Positions 55,642 to 64,000 of a DNA stretch of 64,000 nt are shown here, piece after piece. The stretch comes from Ottowia flava. Its GTDB lineage: Bacteria; Pseudomonadota; Gammaproteobacteria; Burkholderiales; Burkholderiaceae_C. The stretch is taken from the NCBI RefSeq assembly GCF_042680565.1, contig NZ_JBHUEJ010000036.1:333604-397603 (forward strand). Direction: 5' to 3'. The notes beneath the pieces were generated by a model. The model was not told the DNA's origin. It did not search any database and saw nothing but the letters and a program-made list of their open reading frames with translations. The position numbers were made by a program, and so were the translations under genes. Numbering within the stretch: position 1 is the first letter of the stretch; the number at the start of each line of letters is the position of its first letter.

Positions 55642-56793
55642 ATGAACACCCTCGCCTGGCTCGACCGCCTGACGGCCATCGACACCACCAGCCGCAACTC
55701 CAACCTCGGCCTGATCGAAACCGTGCGCGACGCGCTGCAGGCGCAGGGCCTGAAACCCTGGCTGAACCTGAATGGCGACGGAACCAAGGCCAACCTGTTC
55801 TGCACCGTGCCCGCCGCCAGCGGCGACACGCAGGGCGGCATCTGCCTGTCCGGCCACACCGACGTGGTGCCCGTGGACGGGCAGGACTGGCACAGCGACC
55901 CGTTCCGACTGACGCAAAAGGACGACAAGTGGTACGCCCGCGGCAGCTGCGACATGAAGGGCTTCATCGCCGCGTCGCTGGCGCTGGTGCCTGACCTGGT
56001 CGCCAAGCCGCGCAGCAAGCCGCTGCATCTGGCGCTGTCGTACGACGAGGAGATCTGCTGCGTCGGCGCGCCCTTCATGCTGGCCGAGCTGCGCGAGCGC
56101 GGCATCCGCATCGACGGCTGCGTGGTGGGCGAGCCCACGTCCATGCGCCCGGTGGTCGCGCACAAGGGCCTGAACCTGTACCACTGCAGCGTGCACGGCA
56201 AGGCCGCGCATTCGTCGCTGACGCCCAAGGGCTGCAACGCCATCGAGTACGCGGCGCGGCTGATCTGCCACATCCGCGACCTGGCCGACGCCTGGCGCGC
56301 CGAAGGCCCGTTCGACGAGGCCTACGACGTGCCCTACACCACCATCACCACCAACATGATCGGTGGCGGTGTGGCGGTGAACACCATCCCCGAGGCCTGC
56401 CAGTTCAGCTACGAGTTCCGCAACCTGCCTGTGGTGTCGCCCGACAGCGTGCAGCAGCGCGTGCAGGACTACGTCAGCCAGGAACTGCTGCCGCGCATGC
56501 AGCGCGAATTCCCCGAAGCCAGCATCGTGATCGAGAAAGGCGCCTCCGCGCCTGGCCTGGACGCCAGCGAGCAAGCCGCCATCACCCAGCTGGTGCGCGC
56601 GCTGACGGCCGACCGCGAAGTGCGCAAGGTCGCCTACGGCACCGAAGCGGGGTTGTTCCAGCAGCTGGGCGTGCCCACTATCCTGTGCGGCCCGGGCTCG
56701 ATCGAGCAGGCGCACAAGCCCGACGAGTTCGTCGAGCAAAGCCAGCTGGACCAGTGCGACCGCTTCCTGCAGCAGCTGGTGGCCACGCTTTGA
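55642..56793 (+). CDS. argE: Acetylornithine deacetylase
   Basis: ArgE removes the acetyl group from N-acetylornithine to give ornithine in arginine synthesis. An M20-family zinc hydrolase of 383 residues. LSGHTDVVPVDGQDW near residue 75 and ARGSCDMKGFIA near residue 105 carry zinc ligands. SYDEEICCVGAPF holds the catalytic Glu pair and VVGEPTSM the next ligand, with a C-terminal GPGSIEQAHKPDEF His. The ATG at 55642 follows the upstream divergent region. Succinyl-diaminopimelate desuccinylase is the main alternative, but the ArgE fit is better. Confidence 0.9.
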   Translation: MNTLAWLDRLTAIDTTSRNSNLGLIETVRDALQAQGLKPWLNLNGDGTKANLFCTVPAASGDTQGGICLSGHTDVVPVDGQDWHSDPFRLTQKDDKWYARGSCDMKGFIAASLALVPDLVAKPRSKPLHLALSYDEEICCVGAPFMLAELRERGIRIDGCVVGEPTSMRPVVAHKGLNLYHCSVHGKAAHSSLTPKGCNAIEYAARLICHIRDLADAWRAEGPFDEAYDVPYTTITTNMIGGGVAVNTIPEACQFSYEFRNLPVVSPDSVQQRVQDYVSQELLPRMQREFPEASIVIEKGASAPGLDASEQAAITQLVRALTADREVRKVAYGTEAGLFQQLGVPTILCGPGSIEQAHKPDEFVEQSQLDQCDRFLQQLVATL

Positions 56794-56806
56794 CACCCCC
56801 CACCTC

Positions 56807-56862
56807 ACTATTGATTCAATAGCTTGCCGCGCTGTTGGCTGTAGGGCTAACGGCCAATTTCA
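56807..56862 (+). repeat. Interspersed repeat, copy 16
   Basis: ATTCAATAGCTTGCCGCGC, then GGCTGTAGGGCTAACGGCCAATTT. Strong match between convergent argE and DUF3025 genes. Its right end forms the last bases of the DUF3025 stop. Confidence 0.8.
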
Positions 56863-57684
56863 TTCAGAATGCCGGCGCAGCGGTCGGAACACGTCCACAT
56901 CGGCGTAGAACGCCGGATCGGCGTTGGCGGGCCACCAGCCCGGCACGCCCAGCACCGGCAGCGGCACGAACGGCTTGGTCGCCAGGCGCTCGGGGGTGAG
57001 CGCGTCGGCCAGGGCCGCGTCCAGCGCACGCAGATCGCCCGCCGCATCGAACGGCGCGTCCACGCGCAGCACGTGGACGGTGATGGACTTGTAGGGCGCC
57101 AGCAGCTTTTCCAGCGCGGCGTGGCCGAACAGCAGGAAGCTCGCCTCGCGCCACAGCGGCCGCAGCGGGCCGAACAGTTCGGCCCAGCGGCGCTCGGCCA
57201 ACGCATTCCACAGCGCATCGGGCGCATGCAGCAGGGCGCCGTTTTCGTCGAACACCGTGATCGCGTCGCGCACCGGCCCGCGCCGCGCCTGCACGCCGTC
57301 GCGGGCGATCTCGGCGGCCTGCAGTCGGTTCAGGTGGCGCTTGGTGACGGGCAGGCCCAGCCAGACGAGCGCGTTAAAAAAGTCGTGCCAGCCGGTGCGG
57401 GTGGGCACGGCGCCGCTGTCGAAGATGAAGCGCTCGTACGCGGCACCGGGCGGCAGCGCCTGGGGCGGCACGAAGCGCACGGGCGCGTCGCCGGTCGCGT
57501 TCAGCGCGTCGGTCAGCGGCTGGCCCGCAGCGTGGCGCGCCAGCGCGGCCTGCCCGGCGCGCGCCCAGGGCGTGAACCAGGGCTGCGCCCAGTCGGGCGC
57601 CGCGCTTAGCGGCGATGCCAGGGCGCCGCCATCAGGGTGCGGGCCTGGGACGGCGTCAGACAGCATGGAATCCAGAGAGCACAT
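56860..57684 (-). CDS. DUF3025 family protein
   Basis: A 274-residue protein without signal or membrane segments. RTGWHDFFNALVWLGLPVTKRHLNRLQAAEI (about residues 105-135) is the DUF3025 core, followed by RRGPVRDAITVFDENGALL. Function unknown. The start is uncertain: ATG at 57684 (MCSLDSML) is used, and ATG at 57666 is possible. The first 53 residues are weakly supported. It lies just downstream of the FMN reductase gene on the same strand. Confidence 0.8.
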   Translation of the reverse strand: MCSLDSMLSDAVPGPHPDGGALASPLSAAPDWAQPWFTPWARAGQAALARHAAGQPLTDALNATGDAPVRFVPPQALPPGAAYERFIFDSGAVPTRTGWHDFFNALVWLGLPVTKRHLNRLQAAEIARDGVQARRGPVRDAITVFDENGALLHAPDALWNALAERRWAELFGPLRPLWREASFLLFGHAALEKLLAPYKSITVHVLRVDAPFDAAGDLRALDAALADALTPERLATKPFVPLPVLGVPGWWPANADPAFYADVDVFRPLRRHSE

Positions 57685-57736
57685 GGTTGCCGGGAAGTCC
57701 CTTTTTTTCAGGGCGTGCACACGTGTCACGCCCAGC

Positions 57737-58291
57737 TCAGCCCGCTTTCTTTTCAGCCACCACAAACGCGGCAAAGTCCGACAGGTAGGCCGCCACCATC
57801 TGGCGCGTGGCCTCGTCCTGCAGGCGGTGCTCGGCGTCGAACTGGTTCTGCGCACGCGACACCAGCACGTTGCGCGCACTGAACAGCTGCACCCCCAGGA
57901 CCTTGAGCGTCGGCAGCCAAGCGTTCTGCGACGAAAGGGTGCCAAAGCCGCCCATCGACGCGCCCATCAGCCCCGTCGGCTTGCGCCCGAAGGTGGTCTT
58001 CATGTCGCTGCGCGACAGCCAGTCGATGGCGTTCTTGAACACGCCAGGCACGCCCTGGTTGTATTCCGGCGTGACCAGCAGCAGCCCGTCGGCCGCTGCG
58101 ATGCGCGCCTTCAGCGCCAGCACGGCTTCGGGCATGCCTTGCTGCTCGACGTCGCCGTCGTACAGCGGGATGCCGTGCAAGGTGGCGACCTCGAGCGTGG
58201 CGCCCTCAGGCGTCAGTTGCTGGGCGGTGCGCGCCAGCGCGGTGTTGTAGGAGCCGCTGCGCAGGCTGCCGGAGATCGCGAGAAGGTGCAT
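57737..58291 (-). CDS. NADPH-dependent FMN reductase
   Basis: A 184-residue flavodoxin-like reductase (ChrR/ArsH-like). HLLAISGSLRSGSYNTALA holds the FMN phosphate loop at residues about 5-15, and VTPEYNQGVPGVFKNAIDWLSR near residue 75 is the family motif. Such enzymes reduce quinones, chromate or FMN. ATG at 58291 gives MHLLAISGS. Substrate unknown. Confidence 0.88.
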   Translation of the reverse strand: MHLLAISGSLRSGSYNTALARTAQQLTPEGATLEVATLHGIPLYDGDVEQQGMPEAVLALKARIAAADGLLLVTPEYNQGVPGVFKNAIDWLSRSDMKTTFGRKPTGLMGASMGGFGTLSSQNAWLPTLKVLGVQLFSARNVLVSRAQNQFDAEHRLQDEATRQMVAAYLSDFAAFVVAEKKAG

Positions 58292-58423
58292 GGTGAGAGA
58301 TCGGAGGAAGGGGCCGCAAGCGGCCGAATGCAAGGAAGAATTGTCGGCTGGCGACCGGCCGCCAGCCGCCCGGCCGAAGCGGTCATCCAGGACGCTGCGT
58401 GTTCAGTCCCGGCAGCCGATGTG

Positions 58424-58480
58424 CTATAGATTATGCAGCTGCTCGCGCAGATGGTTGTAGCGCTGCAGGCCAAAACAACC
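58424..58480 (+). repeat. Interspersed repeat, copy 17
   Basis: ATTATGCAGCTGCTCGCGCAG, then GGTTGTAGCGCTGCAGGCCAAAA. Good match between the FMN reductase and pirin genes. Confidence 0.8.
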
Positions 58481-58527
58481 CAAAAACCGCAACGCCACAG
58501 GGACGCGGCACACCCGGTGCCCGCGAC

Positions 58528-59424
58528 TCACGACGGACGCAAATGGACGCCGTCCAGGCTGGGCGGTGACAACGGCTTGGCGGTGCTGCCCGGGCGCACG
58601 GTGCCGAAGCGCCGGCCAGCGTTCCAGTCGTCGGCGGCCTGCTGGATTTCCTCGTGCGTGCGTGCCACGAAGTTCCACCACACCATGATCGGCTCGCCAA
58701 ACGGCCGACCGCCCAGCAGCAGCACCTGCGCGGCGGTGCTGGTGCGCAGGCGCAGCTCGGTGCGACCGGGCGGAAAGTACAGCAGCTCGCCCTGGGGCAG
58801 CGCTTCGCCGGCCAGTTCGGCCTCGCCGCGCAGCACCATGGCGCCGTATTCGAAGTCGGCCTGCAGCGGCAGCGTGTTGTCGGCCGCGCCCGCGCTGGTG
58901 AAGTCGACGCCGACCAGCGGCGTATAGACCTGCGTTGGCGCCGTGAGGCCCAGCGCCGTGCCGGCCAGCACCGTGGCGCGCCAACCGCCCACGTCGGCGG
59001 TGGGCAGGTCGGCGTAGTTGCTGAACGCCGGCTCGCGGTCTTTTTCTTCCTTGGGCAGCGCGATCCACAACTGCGCCGCGTGCATGGCGGCGCCTTCCTG
59101 CGCGCTGTCCTCGGTGTGCGAGATGCCGCGCCCGGCGGTCATCAGGTTGACCTGGCCGGGGCGGATCACCTGTTCGTTGCCCAGCGAGTCGCGGTGCACC
59201 ACCTCGCCTTCGATCATCCAGGTGAAGGTCTGAAGGCCGATGTGCGGGTGCGGGCCCACGTGCATGCCCTTGCCGGGCGCGAACTGCACCGGCCCCAGGT
59301 GGTCGAGGAAGCACCACGCGCCGACCAGGCGGCGTTCGCGGTTGGGCAGCGCGCGGCGGATCTGGGTGTCTTCACCGACGATGGAGCTGCGCGACGGGTA
59401 GCGGATGGGGGCGGGTGCGTTCAT
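58528..59424 (-). CDS. Pirin family protein (first copy)
   Basis: A 298-residue bicupin with the metal-binding HVGPHPHIGLQTFTWMIEG near residue 58 and TAGRGISHTEDS near residue 95, the pirin signatures. Some bacterial pirins act as quercetinases or redox sensors; function here is unknown. Its start overlaps the stop of the upstream GNAT gene by 4 bases (ATGA), which supports the reading frame of that frameshifted gene. Confidence 0.9.
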   Translation of the reverse strand: MNAPAPIRYPSRSSIVGEDTQIRRALPNRERRLVGAWCFLDHLGPVQFAPGKGMHVGPHPHIGLQTFTWMIEGEVVHRDSLGNEQVIRPGQVNLMTAGRGISHTEDSAQEGAAMHAAQLWIALPKEEKDREPAFSNYADLPTADVGGWRATVLAGTALGLTAPTQVYTPLVGVDFTSAGAADNTLPLQADFEYGAMVLRGEAELAGEALPQGELLYFPPGRTELRLRTSTAAQVLLLGGRPFGEPIMVWWNFVARTHEEIQQAADDWNAGRRFGTVRPGSTAKPLSPPSLDGVHLRPS

Positions 59425-59724
59425 GGTGAAAGGCTGGCGCCGTGCGCCAGCGAGTTGGCCCGGTATTCGGGGTGCTTATCGATGTAGGCCTTCACGAAGG
59501 GGCAGTCGGGCCGCACCTTCAGGCCCTGCTCGGCCGCGTAGTCCAGGATGTGCTTGACCAGACGCGCACCGATGCCGCGCCCGCCCAGCTCCTTGGGCAC
59601 GATGGTGTGCAGGTAGGCGATGCCGCCGGGAAAGCGCTCGAATTCCTCGTAGGCGGTGGCCGTCCACGGTCCATTCGAACCGGTGCGTGGCCTCGTTCAG
59701 GGTGATGGCTGGCTCGTCGCTCAT
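59421..59724 (-). pseudogene. Frameshifted GNAT-type acetyltransferase (NATD1/YjdJ-like)
   Basis: Two reading frames together encode a small acetyltransferase. The first frame reads MSDEPAITLNEATHRFEWTVDG. The second reads YEEFERFPGGIAYLHTIVPK, then GRGIGARLVKHILDYAAEQGLKVRP and PDCPFVKAYIDKHPEYRANS, the signature of the YjdJ-type family. The switch lies near 59655-59664, where one extra base (or two missing) in GACGGCCACC breaks the frame. The downstream frame ends by a 4-base overlap with the pirin start, so it was recently a real gene. It may be inactive, or the break may be a sequencing error. Confidence 0.75.
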
Positions 59725-59838
59725 GGCTCGGATCTCCTCGGTGGCGCGCCGCGCAGGCCGCGGCGTCAGGGGGTCAACAGGTGCGGTAGCCACCTTAACG
59801 CAAGGCGACCCGCGGCGCACGCCGAAAGGCGGTCGGCA

Positions 59839-61623
59839 TCACGTGGCCGGCGCCTGCTCGACCGGGGCCGCCGTGGTCTCGGTGCCATTGCGCAGCACCA
59901 GATCGCGCCCGGCGAAGCGGCCGCCGGCGATTTCCAGGGTGAAGCGCTCGCGGTCGCGTCGGCGCAGCTCTGCCAGGTTTTCGTCGGCCTCGTCGTCGCT
60001 CGCGCCCAGCGCCTTGGCGGTGGCGTGGCCCAGCACCAGTGCCGATTCGAAGGTTTCGCGCACCACCACGTCGGCGTCGGTCTTGACCAGCGCCAGCGCG
60101 TGCTCGCGGTCGTAGGCGCGCACGATCAGCTCGGCCTGCGGAAACTGCTGCTTGGCGGTTTCGGCGATCAGCGTGGCGGCGGCGCGGTCGTCGATGCAGA
60201 CCACGATGGCGCGCGCATGGTGCGCGCCGGCGGCGTGCAGCACATCGGTGCGGGCGCCATCGCCGAAGTAAACCTTGAAGCCATATTTGTTGGCTTCGCG
60301 GATGGTGGTGGTGTCGCTGTCGATGATGGTGATGTCGGCCCCGCGCAGCAGTGCGGCCTGCGTCACGATCTGGCCCACGCGGCCGAAGCCGATGATCAGC
60401 ACGTTGCCGCACAGGTCGTGCGCGGGCTCCACACCTTCCATCGACTCGGGCGCGGGCCTGGCCAGGCGCTTGTGCAGCGCCACCACCAGCGGCGTAAAGG
60501 CCATCGACAGCACGATGATCGCCGTCATGTTGGCGTTGACCTCGGGCGTGATCACGCGCTGCGCCAGCGCCTGCGCGTACAGCACGAAGGCGAATTCACC
60601 GCCCTGCGCCATCAGGATCGCGCGGTCCACCGCGTCGGCGCGGCTGCTCTTGGCGAAGCGCGCCACGGCGTAGATACAGGCCGCCTTAGTGGCCATCAGC
60701 GCCAGCGTGCCGCCCAGCACCAGCGGCCAGTGGCTGGCCACCGTGGCCAGGTCGAGCGACATGCCCACGGCCAGGAAGAACAGGCCCAGCAGCAGGCCGC
60801 GGAACGGCTCGACATCGGCCTCCAGCTGGTGGCGGAAGGTCGATTCGGACAACAGCACGCCGGCCAGGAAGGCGCCCATGGCCATCGACAGACCACCCAG
60901 TTCCATCAGCAGCGCCGCGCCCAGCACCACCAGCAGCGCGGCGGCGGTCATCACCTCGCGCGCCTTGGCACGCGCCAGCACGCGAAACAGCGGGTTCAAC
61001 AGCCAGATGCCCGCGGCCACCAGCGCACCCAGCGCCAGCAGCGCGGTGCCGATGCGCTGCCACAGCGGCGACGTGGCGGCGTGCGCAGCGTCGGCCGGCG
61101 CCAGGAAGGCGACCACGGCCAGCAAGGGCACGATCAGCAGGTCTTCAAACAGCAGGATCGAGACGATGCGCTGCCCGCGCGGCGTGGCGATGTCGCCGCG
61201 CTCGTTCAGCAGCTGCATCACGATGGCGGTGGACGTCAGCACGAAGCCCGCACCCGCGACGAAGGACACCGGCCACGAATAGCCGAAGGCCACGCCCACC
61301 GCCGTCAGCAGCGCGCTGCACACCACCACCTGCAGGCTGCCCAGGCCGAAGATCTGCCGGCGCAGGCCCCACAGGTGCGTGGGGTTCATCTCCAGCCCGA
61401 TGACGAACAGGAACATCACCACGCCCAGTTCGGCCACGTGCAGGATGGTCTGCGGGTCACTCACCAGCTTCAGCCCGAACGGGCCGATGGCCAGCCCGCC
61501 CGCCAGGTAACCAAGCACCGCGCCAAGGCCCAGGCGCTTGAACACCGGCACGGCGATCACCGCGGCGCCCAGCAGCGTCACCATGCTGACCAGTTGGCCG
61601 GTCATGCCCCCTTCTGCTGCCAT
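59839..61623 (-). CDS. Kef-type potassium/proton antiporter with RCK domain
   Basis: A 594-residue CPA2 monovalent cation antiporter. Twelve to thirteen membrane spans fill residues about 1-385. VIGLEMNPTHLWGLR, VLTSTAIVMQLLNERGD and LLFEDLLIVPLLAV (Glu-Asp ion site) are KefB/KefC motifs. An RCK/TrkA-N domain follows: VLIIGFGRVGQIVTQAALLRG and IDSDTTTIREANKYGFKVYFGDG. Likely potassium efflux and stress control. An alternative ATG six codons later (61605) has a better-looking ribosome-binding site. It is convergent with the pirin gene to the right only through the terminator. Confidence 0.9.
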   Translation of the reverse strand: MAAEGGMTGQLVSMVTLLGAAVIAVPVFKRLGLGAVLGYLAGGLAIGPFGLKLVSDPQTILHVAELGVVMFLFVIGLEMNPTHLWGLRRQIFGLGSLQVVVCSALLTAVGVAFGYSWPVSFVAGAGFVLTSTAIVMQLLNERGDIATPRGQRIVSILLFEDLLIVPLLAVVAFLAPADAAHAATSPLWQRIGTALLALGALVAAGIWLLNPLFRVLARAKAREVMTAAALLVVLGAALLMELGGLSMAMGAFLAGVLLSESTFRHQLEADVEPFRGLLLGLFFLAVGMSLDLATVASHWPLVLGGTLALMATKAACIYAVARFAKSSRADAVDRAILMAQGGEFAFVLYAQALAQRVITPEVNANMTAIIVLSMAFTPLVVALHKRLARPAPESMEGVEPAHDLCGNVLIIGFGRVGQIVTQAALLRGADITIIDSDTTTIREANKYGFKVYFGDGARTDVLHAAGAHHARAIVVCIDDRAAATLIAETAKQQFPQAELIVRAYDREHALALVKTDADVVVRETFESALVLGHATAKALGASDDEADENLAELRRRDRERFTLEIAGGRFAGRDLVLRNGTETTAAPVEQAPAT

Positions 61624-61702
61624 ACCATCCCATTCGCTGGATTCGGATCAAGGGCGCAACGATACACCCGCCGGTTCGCCCGGCGCCGCGCACCCGCACC
61701 AC

Positions 61703-61735
61703 AAAAAAAGCGGCGCCGGGTCGACCGGCGCCGCT
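61703..61735 (-). terminator. Intrinsic terminator of second pirin gene
   Basis: AGCGGCGCCGG and CCGGCGCCGCT form an 11-base perfect stem around GTCGA, followed on the minus strand by seven T residues. It lies 19 bases after the pirin stop. Confidence 0.93.
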
Positions 61736-61753
61736 GCCTGAACCGGCCGAGGC

Positions 61754-62683
61754 TCAGGCCCCGTGCAGGCCGCCAAAGCGGCCGCTGTTGAAGTCCGTGA
61801 TGGCTTCGGCGATCTGCGCCTGGCTGTTCATCACGAACGGGCCGTAGCCCACCACCGGCTCGTCGATCGGCTCGCCCGCCAGCACCAGCAGCTTGGCGTT
61901 GCCATTGGCCTCGACGGTCAGGCCGCTGCCCTCGGTCGACAGCGTCGCCATTTCGGCCGCGCGCAGCACCTCGGTGCCGTTGACCATCACCGTGCCGTCC
62001 AGCACCACCACCAGCGTGCTCCAGCCTTCGGGCTGGGCCAGGTCGGCAGTGGCGCCGGCGTTCAGGCGCACGTCCCACACGTGCATCGGCGTGTAGGTCT
62101 CGGCCGGGCCGCGCTGGCCACCGTGTTCGCCGGCGATCACGCGCACCCGGCCCGCATCGGCCGGCAGCGCCACGCTGGGGATCTGCGCGTCGGTGATGCC
62201 CTGGTAATGCGCCGGCGTCATCTTGTCGCGCGCAGGCAGGTTGACCCACAGCTGCACCATCTCGAACGGGCCGCCGCTGCGGCTGTACGCCTCGGAATGG
62301 AACTCTTCGTGCAGGATGCCGCCGCCGGCCGTCATCCACTGCACGTCGCCGCGGCCGATGACGCCACCGGCGCCGGTCGAATCGCGGTGCTCCACCTCGC
62401 CGTCGTAGACGATGGTCACCGTTTCAAACCCGCGGTGCGGGTGCTGGCCCACGCCGCGCCGGTGGCCGCTGTGGGGGCTGAAGGTGGTCGGCGCCGCGTA
62501 GTCCAGCATCAGGAACGGGCTGCGTTCGGCCACGCCCGGCCCGTTGTAGCCGAACATGCCATGCACGGGAAAGCCGTCGCCCACCCAGTGGCGACCGGGC
62601 GCACTGACCTTGGCCAGCACGCGCTTGGGGGCGCTGCGGGTGTCGACGGGGTCGTTGGCGATCGGGGTGGTCACGGTGTTCAT
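61754..62683 (-). CDS. Pirin family protein (second copy)
   Basis: A 309-residue bicupin. HRRGVGQHPHRGFETVTIVYDGEVEHRDS and MTAGGGILHEEFHSE are the pirin metal-binding segments. It differs from the first copy, so it is not a recent duplicate. ATG at 62683 has TCAGGAG upstream. It is divergent from the LysR gene, which probably controls it, as is common for pirin/LysR pairs. Confidence 0.92.
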   Translation of the reverse strand: MNTVTTPIANDPVDTRSAPKRVLAKVSAPGRHWVGDGFPVHGMFGYNGPGVAERSPFLMLDYAAPTTFSPHSGHRRGVGQHPHRGFETVTIVYDGEVEHRDSTGAGGVIGRGDVQWMTAGGGILHEEFHSEAYSRSGGPFEMVQLWVNLPARDKMTPAHYQGITDAQIPSVALPADAGRVRVIAGEHGGQRGPAETYTPMHVWDVRLNAGATADLAQPEGWSTLVVVLDGTVMVNGTEVLRAAEMATLSTEGSGLTVEANGNAKLLVLAGEPIDEPVVGYGPFVMNSQAQIAEAITDFNSGRFGGLHGA

Positions 62684-62848
62684 GTGTTTCTCCTGATAAG
62701 GGGGCGCACCGCAACGGGGCGCCATGCAGGCATAGTAGGCGTCGCAATGCCAGAATGAAAGGCCTGAATATTCAACTCATCGTCTTATCAGTGGAACAAT
62801 CAAGCCACGGGCGGCCGAACGCCAAGACAGCTCGTCAGCGCCAAGATA

Positions 62849-62912
62849 TTTGATTCATATTGACCTCCAGCCCTACAACCACCTGCGCAATCAGCTCCCA
62901 ACACAATAGCAA
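62849..62912 (-). repeat. Interspersed repeat, copy 18
   Basis: On the minus strand GGGAGCTGATTGCGCAGGTG, then GTTGTAGGGCTGGAGGTCAATATG. It lies in the pirin/LysR divergent region, ending about 10 bases before the LysR start. Confidence 0.8.
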
Positions 62913-62921
62913 AATCGGCGC

Positions 62922-63866
62922 ATGAGCCCCTTGACCGACCTGAACGACCTGGCCTACTTCGCCGCCGTGGCCGAACACGGTGGCTTCGCCGCGGCCGAGC
63001 GCGCGATCGACGTGCCCAAATCCAAGCTCAGCCGCCGCGTCGCGCAGTTGGAAGCGCGCCTGGGCACGCGGCTGATCCAGCGCACCACGCGCCGCTTCGC
63101 CCTCACCGACACCGGCCTCGCCGTGCTGGAACACGCCCGCGCCATGCTGGCCGAAGCCGAAGCCGCCGAGGCGCTGGCCGCCGCCGACGGCGGGGTGCCG
63201 CGCGGCACCGTTCGCCTGTCCTGCCCGCCCGCGCTGCTGCACGCCGCCGTCGGGCCGATGCTGACGCGCTACCTGAACGCCTGGCCGCAGGTGCAGCTGC
63301 AGGTGCGCGCCACCAACGCCAACGTCGACGTGTGGGAAGGCGGGGTCGATCTGGCCGTGCGCGCCCGCGCGCCCGACGCGCCCCTGCCGCGCGAGGAAAC
63401 CCTGCGCCCGCTGGCGCTCAGCCCACACCTGCTGGTGGCCGCGCCGCGCCTGCTGGCCACCGGCATGCCGCCGACGGCGCCGGGGCAGTTGGCCCGCCTG
63501 CCCACGCTGGGCCTCGGCAATTCCGACGAGACTCAGGCCTGGCGCCTGACCGGCCCGCACGGCCAGACCACCACCGTCGCGCACACCCCGCGCCTGATCG
63601 CCGACGACATGGCCGCCCTGCGCGACGCCGCGCTGGCCGGCGTCGGCTGCGCCGCACTGCCGCGCCTGATCGCGCACGACGCCCTGGCGGACGGCGCGCT
63701 GCAGGAAGTGCTGCCCGGCTGGGCGCCCCGCCCCGCGCTGATCCAGGTCGCCTTCGCCACCCGCCGCGGCATGCGCCCCGCCGTGCGCCAGCTGGTGGAC
63801 GCGCTGGCCGCTGGCTTTGGCACGCTGATCGACGAGGGCCGCTGCCTGGCACCGCCGCAGGGGTGA
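62922..63866 (+). CDS. LysR-type transcription regulator
   Basis: A 314-residue regulator. The winged helix-turn-helix is residues about 5-65 (LAYFAAVAEHGGFAAAERAI, KSKLSRRVAQLEARLGTRLI, QRTTRRFALTDTG). The effector domain runs from about 95 to the end. Divergent from the pirin gene, 238 bases apart, so it is expected to activate pirin in response to an unknown effector. DNA-binding sites with T-N11-A form were not pinned down. Confidence 0.93.
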   Translation: MSPLTDLNDLAYFAAVAEHGGFAAAERAIDVPKSKLSRRVAQLEARLGTRLIQRTTRRFALTDTGLAVLEHARAMLAEAEAAEALAAADGGVPRGTVRLSCPPALLHAAVGPMLTRYLNAWPQVQLQVRATNANVDVWEGGVDLAVRARAPDAPLPREETLRPLALSPHLLVAAPRLLATGMPPTAPGQLARLPTLGLGNSDETQAWRLTGPHGQTTTVAHTPRLIADDMAALRDAALAGVGCAALPRLIAHDALADGALQEVLPGWAPRPALIQVAFATRRGMRPAVRQLVDALAAGFGTLIDEGRCLAPPQG

Positions 63867-63952
63867 ATCGCGGCGCCCCAAGCCATACCCTGCGTCACAC
63901 GGGTGGGCGGCTGATAGTCACTTTTTGAAGTCCCCTCGATTTTCTGGGCCAG

Positions 63953-64000
63953 TCAGAAGTAGAGGTTAGGGAACAGTTTGACACGGTACTCGACCGGCGG
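63953..64000 (-). CDS. C-terminal end of a gene at the window edge, possibly an IS3-family transposase
   Basis: The last 15 codons of a minus-strand frame read PPVEYRVKLFPNLYF and stop. The PVEYR ending is reminiscent of the C-terminus of IS3-family transposases. The evidence is far too short for confidence, and the upstream part is outside the window. Confidence 0.25.
   Translation of the reverse strand, partial: PPVEYRVKLFPNLYF

Noticed and set aside
59656..61791. 711-codon plus-strand ORF over the Kef antiporter gene
   Set aside because: Antisense shadow; no hydrophobic or motif structure, while the minus-strand frame has full antiporter motifs.

Overview
The window is high-GC bacterial DNA, read as a chromosomal segment of a betaproteobacterium in the order Burkholderiales, most likely family Comamonadaceae. 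The evidence is the murA-hisG-hisD linkage next to a BolA gene and an mlaFEDACB cluster, the short (HisZ-dependent) type of HisG, IPTL-CTERM surface proteins, and an abundant short interspersed repeat with core AGCTG-TTGCGCA-GTAGGGC. I could run no database search, so genus and species are open.

Layout. 1-5947 (minus strand): the 5' end of a glutamate dehydrogenase gene, then hisF, an AAA ATPase gene, hisA, hisH, hisB and hisC. 5937-16467: an accessory block splitting the histidine genes. It holds a VapBC-like toxin-antitoxin pair fused to the start of hisC, a nuclease toxin with SUKH immunity protein, a D-amino-acid-oxidase-like flavoprotein, small membrane proteins, and a five-gene carbamoyltransferase/SxtJ/DUF5989/esterase cassette. 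16512-26699: hisD, hisG, murA, a BolA-family gene, an ABC-2 exporter and the phospholipid-trafficking genes mlaB, C, A, D, E, F. 26863-33129: gltD and gltB. 33207-34049: a REP-associated transposase (RAYT) gene between inverted GGGGTCAGA motifs. 34170-44877: an AhpD-like protein, an acyltransferase, an IPTL-CTERM protein, a Nudix/metallo-beta-lactamase fusion, a calpain-like protease with a small partner, and a DUF898/M48 pair. 45259-48267: a large Ig-repeat IPTL-CTERM protein. 48690-49054: RNase P RNA. 49091-63866: cysK, a FAD dehydrogenase, a hotdog dehydratase, htpX, argE, DUF3025, an FMN reductase, two pirins, a frameshifted GNAT gene, a Kef-type antiporter and a LysR regulator. A possible transposase tail lies at the right edge.

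How the genes work together. The core is biosynthesis and envelope upkeep: histidine synthesis, nitrogen assimilation (gltBD, gdhA), cysteine and arginine steps, peptidoglycan precursor (murA), and outer-membrane lipid asymmetry (mla). Around it sit conflict and surface functions: two effector-like genes (nuclease, calpain protease) that share a palindromic upstream motif, two predicted sorted surface proteins, and a glycan-modification cassette.

The most unusual points are: (1) hisC begins inside the toxin gene of the TA module, so hisCBHAF may be read from the TA's autoregulated promoter; (2) the interspersed repeat (18 copies found by eye) occurs twice inside unrelated coding genes in the same reading frame; (3) the histidine locus is broken at two places and lacks hisI/hisE next to hisF. 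Coordinates of short motifs were counted by hand and may be off by one or two bases.
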